Shown piece by piece: positions 33,689 through 42,816 of a DNA stretch of 64,000 nt. Both the position numbers and the translations under genes were made by a program. The notes under the pieces were generated by a model. It was given only the letters and a program-made list of their open reading frames with translations. It did not search any database and had not been told where the DNA came from. Numbering within the stretch: position 1 is the stretch's first letter; every line of letters starts with the position of its first letter. This DNA is from CAWBLP01 sp963721065 (lineage in GTDB: Bacteria; Pseudomonadota; Alphaproteobacteria; Acetobacterales; Acetobacteraceae): assembly GCA_963721065.1 (NCBI GenBank), contig CAVRHO010000001.1:1-64000 (forward strand), in the 5' to 3' direction.

Positions 33689-35322
33689 CACCGGCTCCCG
33701 CTCCCCTCGCGGGGTTTCGGGCTGCGGGATGGGCCACCGGTGGAGGTGTCGACGGTTGAGGTGGCGGCGTTCCGGGACCCCGGCGGGCGTTTCGCCGGTG
33801 CCTCCTGGCACTGCGTCGCCGCCGAACCACCGCCCGGCGCGGAGGGGCTGATTGCGCCACCGCATTCACCAACCAGCCGGCGCACGACTTCCACATCATC
33901 GAACGGGATCACCGTGCCGCCGATGCTCTGGCCCTGCTCGTGCCCCTTGCCGGCCACCGCCAGCACGTCCCCGGCCGCCAGCCCGTTCAGCGCCGCGGCG
34001 ATCGCCTTTTCCCGGTCGCCTATCTCCCGCGCCGTCGGCGCAACCGGACAGCACTGCGGCGCGGATCGCAGCCGGGTCCTCGCTGCGCGGGTTGTCGTCG
34101 GTGACGATCGCCACATCGGCGAAACGTGCGGCGGCGGCGCCCATCAGCGGGCGCTTGCCGGGATCGCGGTCGCCGCCGGCACCGAACACCACGTGCAGTC
34201 GGCCCTGCGTGTGCGGGCGCAGCGCGGTCAGCAGCCGCTCCAGCGCATCCGGCGTGTGCGCGTAGTCCACATAGACCGCCGCTCCGTTGGGCAACCGGGC
34301 GGCCAGTTCCATACGCCCGCGCACGCCCCGCAGCCCGGCCAGCCGGTCCAGCGCGTCGGCCTGGCCAAGCGCCATCGCCAGCGCCGCCGCCATCAGGGCG
34401 TTGTCGGCCTGGAAGCGGCCGGGCAGGGGCAGCGTGATCTCCCGCCGGGTCCCCCCGCGACCTCAGCCACGATCACCTGGCCGTCGGGCCGTGGGCGCAC
34501 ATCCAGGATGCGCAACGCCTCGCCCGCCTCGCCCACGGTCTGCAGCTTCAGGCCGCGGCGATCGGCCACCGTCCGCAGGGCGGCCAGCGTCTCGGCGTCC
34601 ATGTCGGCATTGACGACAGCCGGTGCGCCATAGGGCAGCAGGTCGGTGAACAGGCGCAGCTTGGCGGTGCGGTAGGCCGCGACGGAGCCGTGATAGTCCA
34701 GATGGTCGCGCGTCAGGTTGGTGAAGGCACCGGCGGTCAGCCGCACGCCGTCCAGGCGATACTGATCCAGGCCGTGCGACGAGGCCTCCATCGCCACGTG
34801 CTGCACGCCGCGGCGGGCCAGGCCGGCCAGTGCCTCCGCGAGGTTGACCGGATCGGGCGTGGTCAGGCCGGGGCCGGGATCGAAGCCGGGCGCGATCACG
34901 CCCAGCGTGCCCAGGCTGGCGGCCTTCTGTCCCCCGGCCGACCACACCTGGCGCAGGAACTCCACCGTGCTGGTCTTGCCGTTGGTGCCGGTCACCGCCA
35001 CCACCGTGTTCGGCTGCGGCCCGGCGAGCACCGCGGCGATCTGCGACAGGCGCCGGCGCGGCTCGGGGTCCAGGATCAGCGGGCGGGGCGGCACGCCCGC
35101 CGGCCATTCGGTGCCGGGCGGGGCCAGCACGGCGACGGCGCCGCGCGACACGGCCTCGGCGATGAAGCGGCGGCCGTCGCTGCGCGTGCCGGGAATGGCG
35201 GCAAACAGGTCGCCGGGCGCAACCTGGCGGCTGTCCGCGGTGATGCCGGCGATGTCCAGCCCGGACACCACCTGCCAGGCGTTGTCTCCCATGTGCGGCG
35301 GGGCGTGCTGCATCTGGCGCAT
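33688..35322 (-). CDS. murE: UDP-MurNAc-L-Ala-D-Glu--meso-DAP ligase with two frame breaks
   Basis: Adds meso-diaminopimelate to UDP-MurNAc-dipeptide. The N-terminal two thirds from ATG 35322 carry SRQVAPGDLFAAIPG, P-loop TGTNGKTST at 111-119 and MEASSHGLDQYRL. The frame then breaks near 34460 in a run of six Gs (one extra G restores GGTRREITLPLP). The second segment has VDYAHTPDALE and TDDNPRSEDP, where DNPR is the meso-DAP selectivity motif. A second break near 34040 restores the frame for AREIGDREKAIAAAL and GKGHEQGQ. The enzyme is essential, so sequence error is more likely than loss. The protein ends with a Pro/Ser-rich tail of about 60 residues not usual for MurE. Confidence 0.88.
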
Positions 35323-35326
35323 GGCG

Positions 35327-37405
35327 TCAGCGCTCCGCCACGGCCGGCATGCCACGCCCGGCGATGGCATGACGCATCGCGGCCTCACGGCGGTCGTCAT
35401 GACGCGCCCGGGACCGGCGCGCCTCATGGCGGCGGTCTTCCGCGCTCGGCCGGCCGGGGGGCTGCGCGGCGGGCGCCGCAGACGGAGGCGCCTGGCCAGG
35501 TCGGTAGCCGAGGGGAGTCTTCTCGGCGGCCTTGACCAGGTTCTCGTTCCACGGGCCCAGCGCCGGGGCGCCGGGCGGACGGGCCGGTTGCAGCGGGATC
35601 GACAGTTCGGCGTTGATCGTCGGTGCGTCCTTGATGTCCGGCAGCAGCCCCAGCATCGGCGCGATGCGGGCGATCACCCGGCCGGCCGCCGGCGCCGCAA
35701 CCCAGCCGGCAGTGGAGAAGCCATAGGTGCTTTTGTTCCCGTGTGGCTCGTCCAGCATCATGTACACCGCGTAGCGCGGGTTGTTCATCGGGAAGACGCT
35801 GACGAAGGCCGAGACGTTGAAGTCGCTGCGGATCCCGCGATGGTAGCCGTGCTTGCCGACCTTCTCGGTGGTGCCGGTCTTGCCGCCCGGGTAGTAGCCG
35901 GCGACTTCGGCCTTCTGGCCGTAGCCTTCCGTGACCACGAGGCGCATCAGCTTGTGCATGATCGCCACGGTCGAAGGCTTCATCACCTGCACGCCCTGCG
36001 GATCCTGCCCGGGCTGCAGCGCCAGAAGGGTTGGCTTGTACAGCGTGCCGGTGGCAACCGCCGCGGTGCCGCGCACCACCTGCAACGGCTCGACGGCAAT
36101 GCCCTGTCCGAAGCCGACCGTCATCGTGGTTGCCAGCCTCCAGTCATTCACTGGATGCACGATCGGCGGCGCCGCCTCCGGCAACTGCACCGGCGCCCGG
36201 CTGAACATGCCCATCTTGCGGAGCCAGGCACGCTGCCGGTCCGCCCCCACCAGCGTGGCGATGTGCGCCGCACCCAGGTTGGAGGAGTAGGCCAGCACTT
36301 CCGGCAGATAAAGCCAGCGGTGCTTGCCTTCGAAATCCGTGATTCGGAAGCGGCCGACACGGATGGCGTGGGCCGCGTCGAACTGGTCCCAGATGTGCAC
36401 GACGCCGTCGTCCAGCGCCATCGAGGCGGTTTGCAGCTTGAACTGGCTGCCCGGCTCGTACACGCCGGTGACGGCACGGTTGAACCGCTCATCGGCCGGG
36501 GCGGTGCGGAAGTCGTTGGCGTCGTAGTCGGGCAGGCTGACCATCGCCAGGATCTCGCCCGTATTGACGTCCATGACGATGCCGCAGCCGCCGATCGCCT
36601 GGAACTCCTTCATCGCCTGGGCGAGCTCGTCGCGCACCACGCCCTCGACCCGGACATCCAGGGACAGGCGCAGCGGCTGCGGATCGGTGCGCAGACGGTG
36701 GTCGAACCACTTTTCCACCCCCGCGACGCCGTGCTCGTCCACATCCACCCCGCCCAGCACCTGGGCGGCGAGGCGGCCCATCGGGTAGTGCCGTTCCTCG
36801 GTGGGCAGGAAGTTCACGCCGGGAATGCCCAGGCGGTTGATCGCTACTTCCTCACGCGGGGTGATCTGGCGCTCCAGCCAGACGAACTGCTTGTTGCTGC
36901 GGGACAGGCGCTTGGTCGCCTCGGCCAGGTTCAGCCGCGGCAGCACCTGCTTCAGCTTTCGCGCGGCCTCGGCCGGATCGACGATCTGGCGCGGGTCGGC
37001 ATAGACCGAGACGGTGGGCAGCGAGATCGCCAGGATCTGGCCGTTGCGGTCGGTGATGTTGGCGCGCTGGCCGGACAGCAACGCGGCGTCGGGCTTCGGC
37101 GGCTTGACCAGGGCGGCGATCGACTGCTCCGGCCGGTGCGGCATCAGCGGATCGATGATGGTCGCGTCCGTCAGCTTCGCCAGCACGGCGAGGAACAGCA
37201 CGACAAACCCGGCAGCGGCGATCACCAGCCGGTTGCGCGCCTTCTCCAGCGTCTGGCGGCGGTGCAGATCGGGTGCGGTGACGCGCACCGTTTCCATGCG
37301 CGGCGTGGCATCGGCCGCGGCGGCGCCACGGCGGCGCGACACACGACTGAAACCGTTCAGCGGCGGAGAGTCGGGCGGCGGGGTGTTGTCATCGAATTCC
37401 GACAC
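35327..37405 (-). CDS. ftsI: Peptidoglycan transpeptidase FtsI (PBP3)
   Basis: Class B penicillin-binding protein that cross-links septal wall with FtsW. The 692-residue protein has a proline-rich cytoplasmic tail, one transmembrane helix (about 58-77), the dimerisation/pedestal domain and the transpeptidase domain with SxxK in EPGSQFK (S320, K323), SSN (374-376) and KTGT in GGKTGTTEK. The C-terminal 80 residues are Pro/Arg-rich. I use GTG 37405, preceded by GGAGG at eight bases. It begins four bases after the ftsL stop. Confidence 0.95.
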   Translation of the reverse strand: MSEFDDNTPPPDSPPLNGFSRVSRRRGAAAADATPRMETVRVTAPDLHRRQTLEKARNRLVIAAAGFVVLFLAVLAKLTDATIIDPLMPHRPEQSIAALVKPPKPDAALLSGQRANITDRNGQILAISLPTVSVYADPRQIVDPAEAARKLKQVLPRLNLAEATKRLSRSNKQFVWLERQITPREEVAINRLGIPGVNFLPTEERHYPMGRLAAQVLGGVDVDEHGVAGVEKWFDHRLRTDPQPLRLSLDVRVEGVVRDELAQAMKEFQAIGGCGIVMDVNTGEILAMVSLPDYDANDFRTAPADERFNRAVTGVYEPGSQFKLQTASMALDDGVVHIWDQFDAAHAIRVGRFRITDFEGKHRWLYLPEVLAYSSNLGAAHIATLVGADRQRAWLRKMGMFSRAPVQLPEAAPPIVHPVNDWRLATTMTVGFGQGIAVEPLQVVRGTAAVATGTLYKPTLLALQPGQDPQGVQVMKPSTVAIMHKLMRLVVTEGYGQKAEVAGYYPGGKTGTTEKVGKHGYHRGIRSDFNVSAFVSVFPMNNPRYAVYMMLDEPHGNKSTYGFSTAGWVAAPAAGRVIARIAPMLGLLPDIKDAPTINAELSIPLQPARPPGAPALGPWNENLVKAAEKTPLGYRPGQAPPSAAPAAQPPGRPSAEDRRHEARRSRARHDDRREAAMRHAIAGRGMPAVAER

Positions 37406-37409
37406 CGGA

Positions 37410-38300
37410 CTAGCCTCCGCCGTCGCGGAAGGACTGGTAACTGTTCACCGGCATCGGCCGGGGCAGCGGCACGGGCCGCGGCAGGTTCCCGCCCTGCGCC
37501 ATGCCGAGCATCGAACCGCCGCGTTGCGTGGACGACGGGCGTGGTGACGGTGCCGGCGGGGGGGCGGGGCGCGGGACATAGCGAGGCGGCGGCTCGGAGG
37601 CAACGACCACGCGCCGGGCCGGGGCTGGCCGCGGTTCCGGCCGGGCCTGGGGGCGTGAGTTCTGGGGGCGTGAGTCCTGGGGCCGTGGGGCCTGCGGCCG
37701 CGGTTCGGCACGGTGCGGCTCGATTCGCGCCTCCCGCACCCGCCGGTCGGCACTGCCGGTTTCGTGTGGCCGGGACTCGCTGTGGGTCTCGGGTGGAGTC
37801 GCCTGTGCCACCATCGGGTGCGACGGCGCCGGGGGCAGCTCGGGCGCGGGCGGTGGCGGCGGCGGTGGCAGCACGGCAACCACGCCGGCCGTGTCCACCG
37901 GCTGGTCCGGCGTTGCGTCCGGTGCGGGCGGTTCGGCCTGCGCCACCGGCACGCCGGTTTCCGGCACCGCATCGGGGGCGGGCTGCGGCTTGCTGCCGGG
38001 GGGCGGCGTGAGCTGGACCGGCGGCAGGCGGGAATCGAGATCCGCCAGGCTGGTGTACTGGCTGGGCGAGACCGGCTGCAGCGTCAGGAACTGGTTGGCC
38101 AGTTTCTGCAGCCGCTCGGGAGCGTTCAGCAACATCCACTCGGCCGACAGCATGCGGGTCTGCGCTCGCATCGCATCGGCCTGGCGGGCAGTCTGCTCGA
38201 TCTTGTGGTCGAGCACCTGCACCCGGTGTTTCACATGGTACAGATACAGGCCCGATCCGCTGGCAGCCAGGAAGCAGATGAAGGTGATCGGGCGGATCAT
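37410..38300 (-). CDS. ftsL: FtsL-like divisome protein with long proline-rich tail
   Basis: The first 100 residues match FtsL: a short start, one transmembrane helix (ITFICFLAASGSGLYLYHV), then a periplasmic coiled coil (HRVQVLDHKIEQTARQADA, LSAEWMLLNAPERLQKLA) typical of FtsL/FtsB. Unlike the usual length of about 100-130, another 190 residues follow that are mostly Pro, Ala, Arg and Gln (PPPPPPPAPELPP, RPQDSRPQNSRPQARP). Position between rsmH and ftsI and the ATGA overlap with rsmH support the call. The tail may span or bind the wall, which is inference. Confidence 0.85.
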   Translation of the reverse strand: MIRPITFICFLAASGSGLYLYHVKHRVQVLDHKIEQTARQADAMRAQTRMLSAEWMLLNAPERLQKLANQFLTLQPVSPSQYTSLADLDSRLPPVQLTPPPGSKPQPAPDAVPETGVPVAQAEPPAPDATPDQPVDTAGVVAVLPPPPPPPAPELPPAPSHPMVAQATPPETHSESRPHETGSADRRVREARIEPHRAEPRPQAPRPQDSRPQNSRPQARPEPRPAPARRVVVASEPPPRYVPRPAPPPAPSPRPSSTQRGGSMLGMAQGGNLPRPVPLPRPMPVNSYQSFRDGGG

Positions 38301-39284
38301 GGCGCGGTCCTTGCGCCGGCGGCCGACGCGGCTGGGATCGAGGGTGGCGTGGGCAGCCGCTCCAGGGCGCGCAGGCGGGCGCTGCGGGCGCGGGGATTGC
38401 GGTCGGTCTCGGCCTTGCCGGGGCGCAGCGCCTTGGCGGTGACCAGGCGGAAGTCCGGCCGCGGACGGGCGGCCAGGCCGCGCGGGTCGTGGCGCGACGG
38501 CGCCGGCGCCCGGCCCGCGGCGTGGCCCATGAAGCGCTTGACGATGCGGTCTTCCAGCGAATGGAAGCTGACCACCACCAGGCGTCCGCCGGGGGCCAGC
38601 AACTGGGACGCCTGCTGCAGGCCGCGCTCGATTTCCCCCAGTTCGTCATTCACCCGGATGCGCAGCGCCTGGAAGCTGCGGGTGGCCGGGTCGATGCCGG
38701 AGCGGTCGGGCGGCAGTACGCCGCGGATGATCGCGGCCAACCGACCGGTCGTGGTGATCGGCGCCTCGGCACGGGCGGCGACGATAGCGCGGGCGATGCG
38801 GCGCGAGGCGCGTTCCTCCCCCAGCTCGTACAGCAGGTCCGCCAGGGGGCGCTCGCCCAGGGTGTTCACCAGCTCGGCGGCGCTGGTCCCATGGTTTCCC
38901 ATGCGCATGTCCAGCGGCCCATCCGCGCGGAAGGAGAACCCCCGAATTCGGGTCGTCGAGCTGGAAGGAGGACACGCCCAGGTCCAGCACCACCCCATCC
39001 AGCGCGCTGACGCCGGCCTGACCGAGCAGGGCGAGCATGTCGCCGAACCGACCCTGGATCAGGTGCAGGCGGCCATGGTGGCGGGCGGCCAGGCTGGCGC
39101 CGCGGGCGATCGCCTCCGGGTCGCGGTCGATCGCCCACAGCGTGCAGTCCGCGGCCTGCAGAATCGCCCCGGCGTAGCCGCCGCCGCCGAACGTGCCGTC
39201 CAGGTAGCGGCCGCCGTCACGCGGCGCGAGCGCCGCCAGCACTTCGGCGAGCATGACGGGGATATGGCGGGGTGCCGCGCTCAT
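38297..39284 (-). CDS. rsmH: 16S rRNA m4C1402 methyltransferase with one frame break
   Basis: RsmH (MraW) methylates N4 of C1402 in 16S rRNA. From ATG 39284 the sequence HIPVMLAEVLAAL, DGTFGGGGYAGAIL and VLDLGVSSFQLDDP is in one frame. At about 38951, in a run of five Gs, the frame changes and continues as GFSFRADGPLDMRMG, NTLGERPLADLLYELGEE, ALRIRVNDELGEIERGL and VVSFHSLEDRIVKRF. Removing one G restores the reading. The start overlaps mraZ and the stop overlaps ftsL. Sequence error or a recent frameshift are both possible. Confidence 0.88.
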
Positions 39285-39793
39285 GCCGGTGCGCCCGGCG
39301 GTTCGGCGGGACGCGGCGCCGCTGGCGGGGCCTGCAGCGTGAAGCCACGGGCGCGGGCCCGTTCGCGTGCCTCGGCGCGGCGGCGTTCGGCGGCCGCCGG
39401 CTCCCAGATCTGGAAGATGCGGCCCAGCCCCATGAAAACCACCGATTCGGTCAGTCCCGCGTGGGCAACCAACTGCTCCGGTAAAATAATGCGGCCTTCC
39501 TTGTCGCTCTCCACCGGATAGGCTTCCGCGTACAGCGCCGCTGCCATATCGTCGTGCTCGGGGCTGAACAGTTCGTAGCGGTTCAAGGATTGCGCGAGCC
39601 CATGAAATTCGGCGGGAGGCCAGGCCTCGATACACGGATGCTGATGCGACGGACGCAGCACCAACTGGGTTGTCGCAGCGGGCGTGCCGTTGCCGCCGTT
39701 CTGCGACTTGAGCACGGTGCGGAAGGGCGCAGGCACGGAAACGCGCCCCTTGGCGTCCAGTCTGTTCTGGTGGGTGCCCAGAAACTGGTTCAT
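39281..39793 (-). CDS. mraZ: Transcriptional regulator MraZ
   Basis: First gene of the division and wall cluster, a ring-forming SpoVT/AbrB-fold DNA-binding protein that represses its own operon in E. coli. The 170-residue protein has the two repeats (LGTHQNRLDAKGRVSVPAPF and YPVESDKEGRIILPEQLVAHA). It is longer than the usual 140-150 owing to an Arg/Ala-rich C-terminal tail. Four TGGG boxes with 10-base period lie 127-160 bases upstream. Confidence 0.94.
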   Translation of the reverse strand: MNQFLGTHQNRLDAKGRVSVPAPFRTVLKSQNGGNGTPAATTQLVLRPSHQHPCIEAWPPAEFHGLAQSLNRYELFSPEHDDMAAALYAEAYPVESDKEGRIILPEQLVAHAGLTESVVFMGLGRIFQIWEPAAAERRRAEARERARARGFTLQAPPAAPRPAEPPGAPA

Positions 39794-39919
39794 CCGGACT
39801 GGCCCGCCTTTCCCGCGCGTCGCCTCGCTGTGGTGTGGCAGGAACGTCTGTTGGGCAACGAAGTCTGGCTGCCTGCCGGTTCAGCCCCCCGTGCATCCCC
39901 TGGGGACGATGGCCCGCCG

Positions 39920-39959
39920 TGGGATGGCCTGGGATATCATGGGAAAGCATGGGCGTCAA
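39920..39959 (-). promoter_or_regulatory. Candidate mraZ promoter overlapping four MraZ-type boxes
   Basis: On the plus strand TGGG occurs at 39920, 39930, 39940 and 39950, an exact 10-base period as described for MraZ operators. On the minus strand TTGACG (39959-39954) and TATCCC (39936-39931) are 17 bases apart and resemble a sigma-70 promoter aimed at mraZ. The boxes cover its spacer and -10. The boxes are antisense to mraZ, so orientation differs from the usual description as I recall it. Confidence 0.5.
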
Positions 39960-40117
39960 AGGATTTTGCCTGGTGCGAATTCCCCAACTCGACAATTTTC
40001 TCGGGTTCCTCAAGGGGTTACGAAATCCTTCCGAGTCCGCCCAAGGCAAATCGGCAAATGTGATCGTTGCCCGTTCGTTCCTGGGGATAACTCTGTGGGA
40101 ATTGCCTGTAGAAAGTG
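39960..40117. other. Intergenic region between rnpB and the mraZ promoter
   Basis: Contains no convincing gene. It lies downstream of the RNase P RNA and upstream of the mraZ promoter, so it should hold the rnpB transcript end. No clear hairpin with a U-run was found. Confidence 0.35.
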
Positions 40118-40517
40118 CGCCAGACGGCCTGTAAGCCGGGTTCTGTCCGCACCTTTCGGCGCGGGACGGCCATTCCTCTGGGACGTGCCTTGCGGCACGC
40201 CTCGCGCGACCAACCCGGACGGCAGGACGGGAATGTCCCCGCACCCTTGCGGATGCCGCCGTCCCTATTCGGTCTTGCTCCCGGTGGGGTTTACCCTGCC
40301 GCCCCTGTTACCAGGGGCGCGGTGCGCTCTTGCCGCACCGTTTCGCCCTTGCCCGCGGGCCTCTTTGCAGCGCTTGCGCGGGCGGTTTGTTTTCTGTGGC
40401 ACTTTCCCTGGGGTCGCCCCCGCCGGCCGTTAACCGGCACCGTATTCCCGTGGAGCCCGGACTTTCCTCCATCCGCGGGGTAAGCCGCGGACAGCGGCCG
40501 TCCGGCCGTCTGGCGGA
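40118..40517 (-). ncRNA. rnpB: RNase P RNA, bacterial class A
   Basis: The minus strand shows the P4 consensus GAGGAAAGTCCGGGCTCC near its 5' end and the matching 3' consensus ACAGAACCCGGCTTACAG. The ends pair as P1 (GCCAGACGGCC with GGCCGTCTGGC). Length of about 400 nt is normal for the catalytic RNA that matures tRNA 5' ends. Ends are set by the P1 helix and may be off by a few bases. It is divergent from trpS. Confidence 0.95.
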
Positions 40518-40523
40518 TGGCAG

Positions 40524-40551
40524 AGATGACGGTGGCTGCCGGGTGCGTCAA
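40524..40551 (-). promoter_or_regulatory. Candidate rnpB promoter
   Basis: On the minus strand TTGACG (40551-40546) and TCATCT (40529-40524) are separated by 16 bases, and the -10 lies about seven bases before the inferred RNA 5' end. Confidence 0.5.
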
Positions 40552-40574
40552 GCGGGGCAGGGGCTTTGGGCCGG

Positions 40575-40649
40575 CCCATGCTTTCCCATGCCGGCCGGTC
40601 CCATGTTGGCCCATGCCGTTCCGTCCCATGTTGGCCCATGGCGACCCGC
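40575..40649. repeat. 25-bp repeats of paired CCCATG boxes
   Basis: CCCATG occurs at 40575, 40585, 40600, 40610, 40625 and 40635: three 25-bp units each with two boxes 10 bases apart. Read on the minus strand these are TGGG boxes like those at mraZ. GCCCATGCTTTCCCATG (40574-40590) is the exact reverse complement of 39938-39954 in the mraZ promoter. The block lies between the rnpB and trpS starts. Confidence 0.75.
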
Positions 40650-40749
40650 TGCTCCGTCCCTTTGGGCGCCCATGCCGAGCGGCCGCCTTGCACAGGACCC
40701 CTGGATCGGCCATCTGTCGCGCCCGACCACTGATCGGCGGCCCGTGTCC

Positions 40750-41749
40750 ATGCAGCGTATCTTCTCCGGCATCCAGCCTTCCGGCATCGCCACACTCGGC
40801 AACTACCTGGGCGCCATCCGCAACTGGGTGGCGTTGCAGGACGACCATGAGTGCATCTGGTGCGTCGTGGACCTGCACGCGATCACCGAGTGGCAGCAAC
40901 CCGATGCGTTTGCCCGGCAGACGCGGGAGATGGCGGCGGTGCTGCTGGCCTGCGGCATCGACCCGCAGCGCCACATCCTGTTCCTGCAGTCCAGTGTGCG
41001 GGCGCATGCGCAATTGGCGTGGATCTTCAACTGCGTCGCGCGCATCGGCTGGCTGAACCGGATGACGCAGTTCAAGGACAAGGCGGGCAAGAACCGGGAG
41101 AACGCCTCGGCGGGGCTGTACGTGTACCCCAACCTGATGGCGGCCGACATCCACGCCTATCACGCGACCCGCGTTCCGGTGGGCGACGACCAGCGCCAGC
41201 ACCTGGAGCTGGCCAACGATATCGCGCAGAAGTTCAACCACGACTACGGGGTGGATTTCTTCCCGCAGATCGAGCCGTTGATCCTGGGGCCGGCGGCCCG
41301 GGTAATGAGCCTGCGCGACGGCACGAAGAAGATGTCGAAGTCCGATCCGTCGGACCAGAGCCGGATCAACCTGAACGACGATGCCGACACCATCGCCCTG
41401 AAGATCCGCCGCGCCCGCACCGACCCCGAGCCGCTGCCGAGCGAGCCGGAGGGGCTGGCAAACCGGCCGGAGGCGCGGAACCTGGTGGGGATCTACGCCG
41501 CGCTGTCCGACACCGACCATGCGGCGGTGCTGCGCGACTATGGCGGGCAGGGGTTCAGCACCTTCAAGGAGGCGCTGGCCGGCCTGGTGGTGGAGAAGCT
41601 GGCACCGATCGCGGGGGAGACCCGGCGGTTGCTGGCCGATCCGGCGCAGGTGGACGCGATCCTGCGCAAGGGCGCCGAACGGGCTGCAGCGTATCGCCGA
41701 TCCGATCGTCGCGGAGGCTGAACGGCTGGTGGGCTTCCTGCGGGCTTAG
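40750..41749 (+). CDS. trpS: Tryptophanyl-tRNA synthetase, frame break near the 3' end
   Basis: Class I synthetase charging tRNA-Trp. From ATG 40750 the protein shows FSGIQPSGIATLGNYLGA (HIGH-type motif), DLHAITEW, GDDQRQHLELANDIA and KMSKSDPSD (KMSKS). At about 41688 the frame changes. As written it ends at 41721 with YRRSDRRGG, but a one-base change restores ADPIVAEAERLVGFLRA ending at 41749, the expected C-terminus. Length is then about 332 residues, normal for bacteria. Confidence 0.92.
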
Positions 41750-41839
41750 GCCGCGAGGCGGAACAACTGCGTCATTGAGCGATGCGGAACAGCCGCGTTA
41801 TCGAGCGCAGCCAGCCCGTACGGCGCGGTGGCGGCACGA

Positions 41840-41974
41840 CCCGTACAATCGCGTCATGGCCGGACCCCCAAGCCGGCCATCTGCCCCGTCAGACCGTGCA
41901 GGCTCGCGGCTACCGACCCGATCGTTCCGGGACGGGGGCCGGCTCGGGGGCCGGCCAAGACGCGATTGTACGGG
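41840..41974. repeat. Long inverted repeat between convergent trpS and flavin reductase
   Basis: CCCGTACAATCGCGTC (41840-41855) and GACGCGATTGTACGGG (41959-41974) are perfect 16-bp complements. Between them ATGGCCGG/CCGGCCAT (41856-41880) makes an inner hairpin. It could act as a bidirectional terminator or be a small palindromic mobile element. GCCGGCCATCT also occurs near 47092. Confidence 0.65.
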
Positions 41975-42096
41975 GGCGATGTGGCCTTCGTGGTGACGTG
42001 GTCTGCCCGGCGACCTGGCCTGTCTCTGACTTGGCCTCCATCTGGCGACGTCCCGCCATGACGGGGGCACAGGCAGTCTCCAGAGGAGAGTGACGC

Positions 42097-42738
42097 CTAC
42101 TCCGCCGCCTTGCGCACCGGCCAGTCATCAACGGGGATGCGCGGCATCTCGAACCGGTCGGTAGTGCGGGCGTACCAGCCGGCGCCGTGCATGCGGCCGA
42201 TCAGGTCCAGCTTCGGCGTGTCGATGTAGCAGCGCTCCGGGTCCAGCACGCAGTCGTCCTGCACGTGGATCGCCACCACGCGGCCCAGGATCACCGCCCG
42301 ATCGATGCCCACTTCCACGATCACCAGCCGCTCGCATTCCATCGACACCGGCGCCTCGGCGATGCGGGGCGGCTGGATGCGCTTGGAGGGCGCCGTCGTC
42401 AGGCCGGCCTGTTCCAGCTCGTTCACCTCCTTCGGGAAGTCGATGGCGGTGACGTTCATCTGCTGCGCCAGCTTGTGGCTGACCAGGTTCACCACGAACT
42501 CGCCGGTGCGGCGGATATTGCCGCCGGTGTCCTTCACGTCGCCCGGCGCGCGCCCGCCGATGCCGATCGCCACAACCGGCGGATTGCCGGACATCGCGTT
42601 GAAGAAGGAAAACGGCGCGGCATTCACCGAGCCGTCCACGTCCTGCGTGGTCACCCAGGCGATCGGCCGCGGGCCGATGGTGGCGACCAGCAGCTTGTAG
42701 GCGTTCTGGTTGGTGACCTCTTTCAGATCGAACAGCAT
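42097..42738 (-). CDS. Flavin reductase family protein
   Basis: A 213-residue FMN-binding split-barrel protein. The N-terminal VATIGPRPIAWVTTQDVDGSVN and APFSFFNAMSGNPPVVAIG are hallmark flavin-reductase sequences, followed by RRTGEFVVNLVSH and a C-terminal HGAGWYARTTDRFEMPR. Members reduce FMN/FAD for monooxygenases or act as stand-alone reductases. No monooxygenase is adjacent, so the partner is unknown. It is convergent with trpS. Confidence 0.85.
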   Translation of the reverse strand: MLFDLKEVTNQNAYKLLVATIGPRPIAWVTTQDVDGSVNAAPFSFFNAMSGNPPVVAIGIGGRAPGDVKDTGGNIRRTGEFVVNLVSHKLAQQMNVTAIDFPKEVNELEQAGLTTAPSKRIQPPRIAEAPVSMECERLVIVEVGIDRAVILGRVVAIHVQDDCVLDPERCYIDTPKLDLIGRMHGAGWYARTTDRFEMPRIPVDDWPVRKAAE

Positions 42739-42816
42739 GGGTGCGCTCCGTGCATGGTTGCCGCGACCGTTACGCGAGGCTCCGGCCCCTGTCCAGAATG
42801 AGCCGCACGGGGCAGG

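Noticed and set aside
32453..34633. Plus-strand open frame of 726 codons
   Set aside because: Antisense of murF and murE with no motif.
34844..38011. Plus-strand open frame of 1055 codons
   Set aside because: It lies opposite ftsI, ftsL and murE, whose proteins are unmistakable. The translation is arbitrary Arg/Gly/His-rich sequence caused by high GC.
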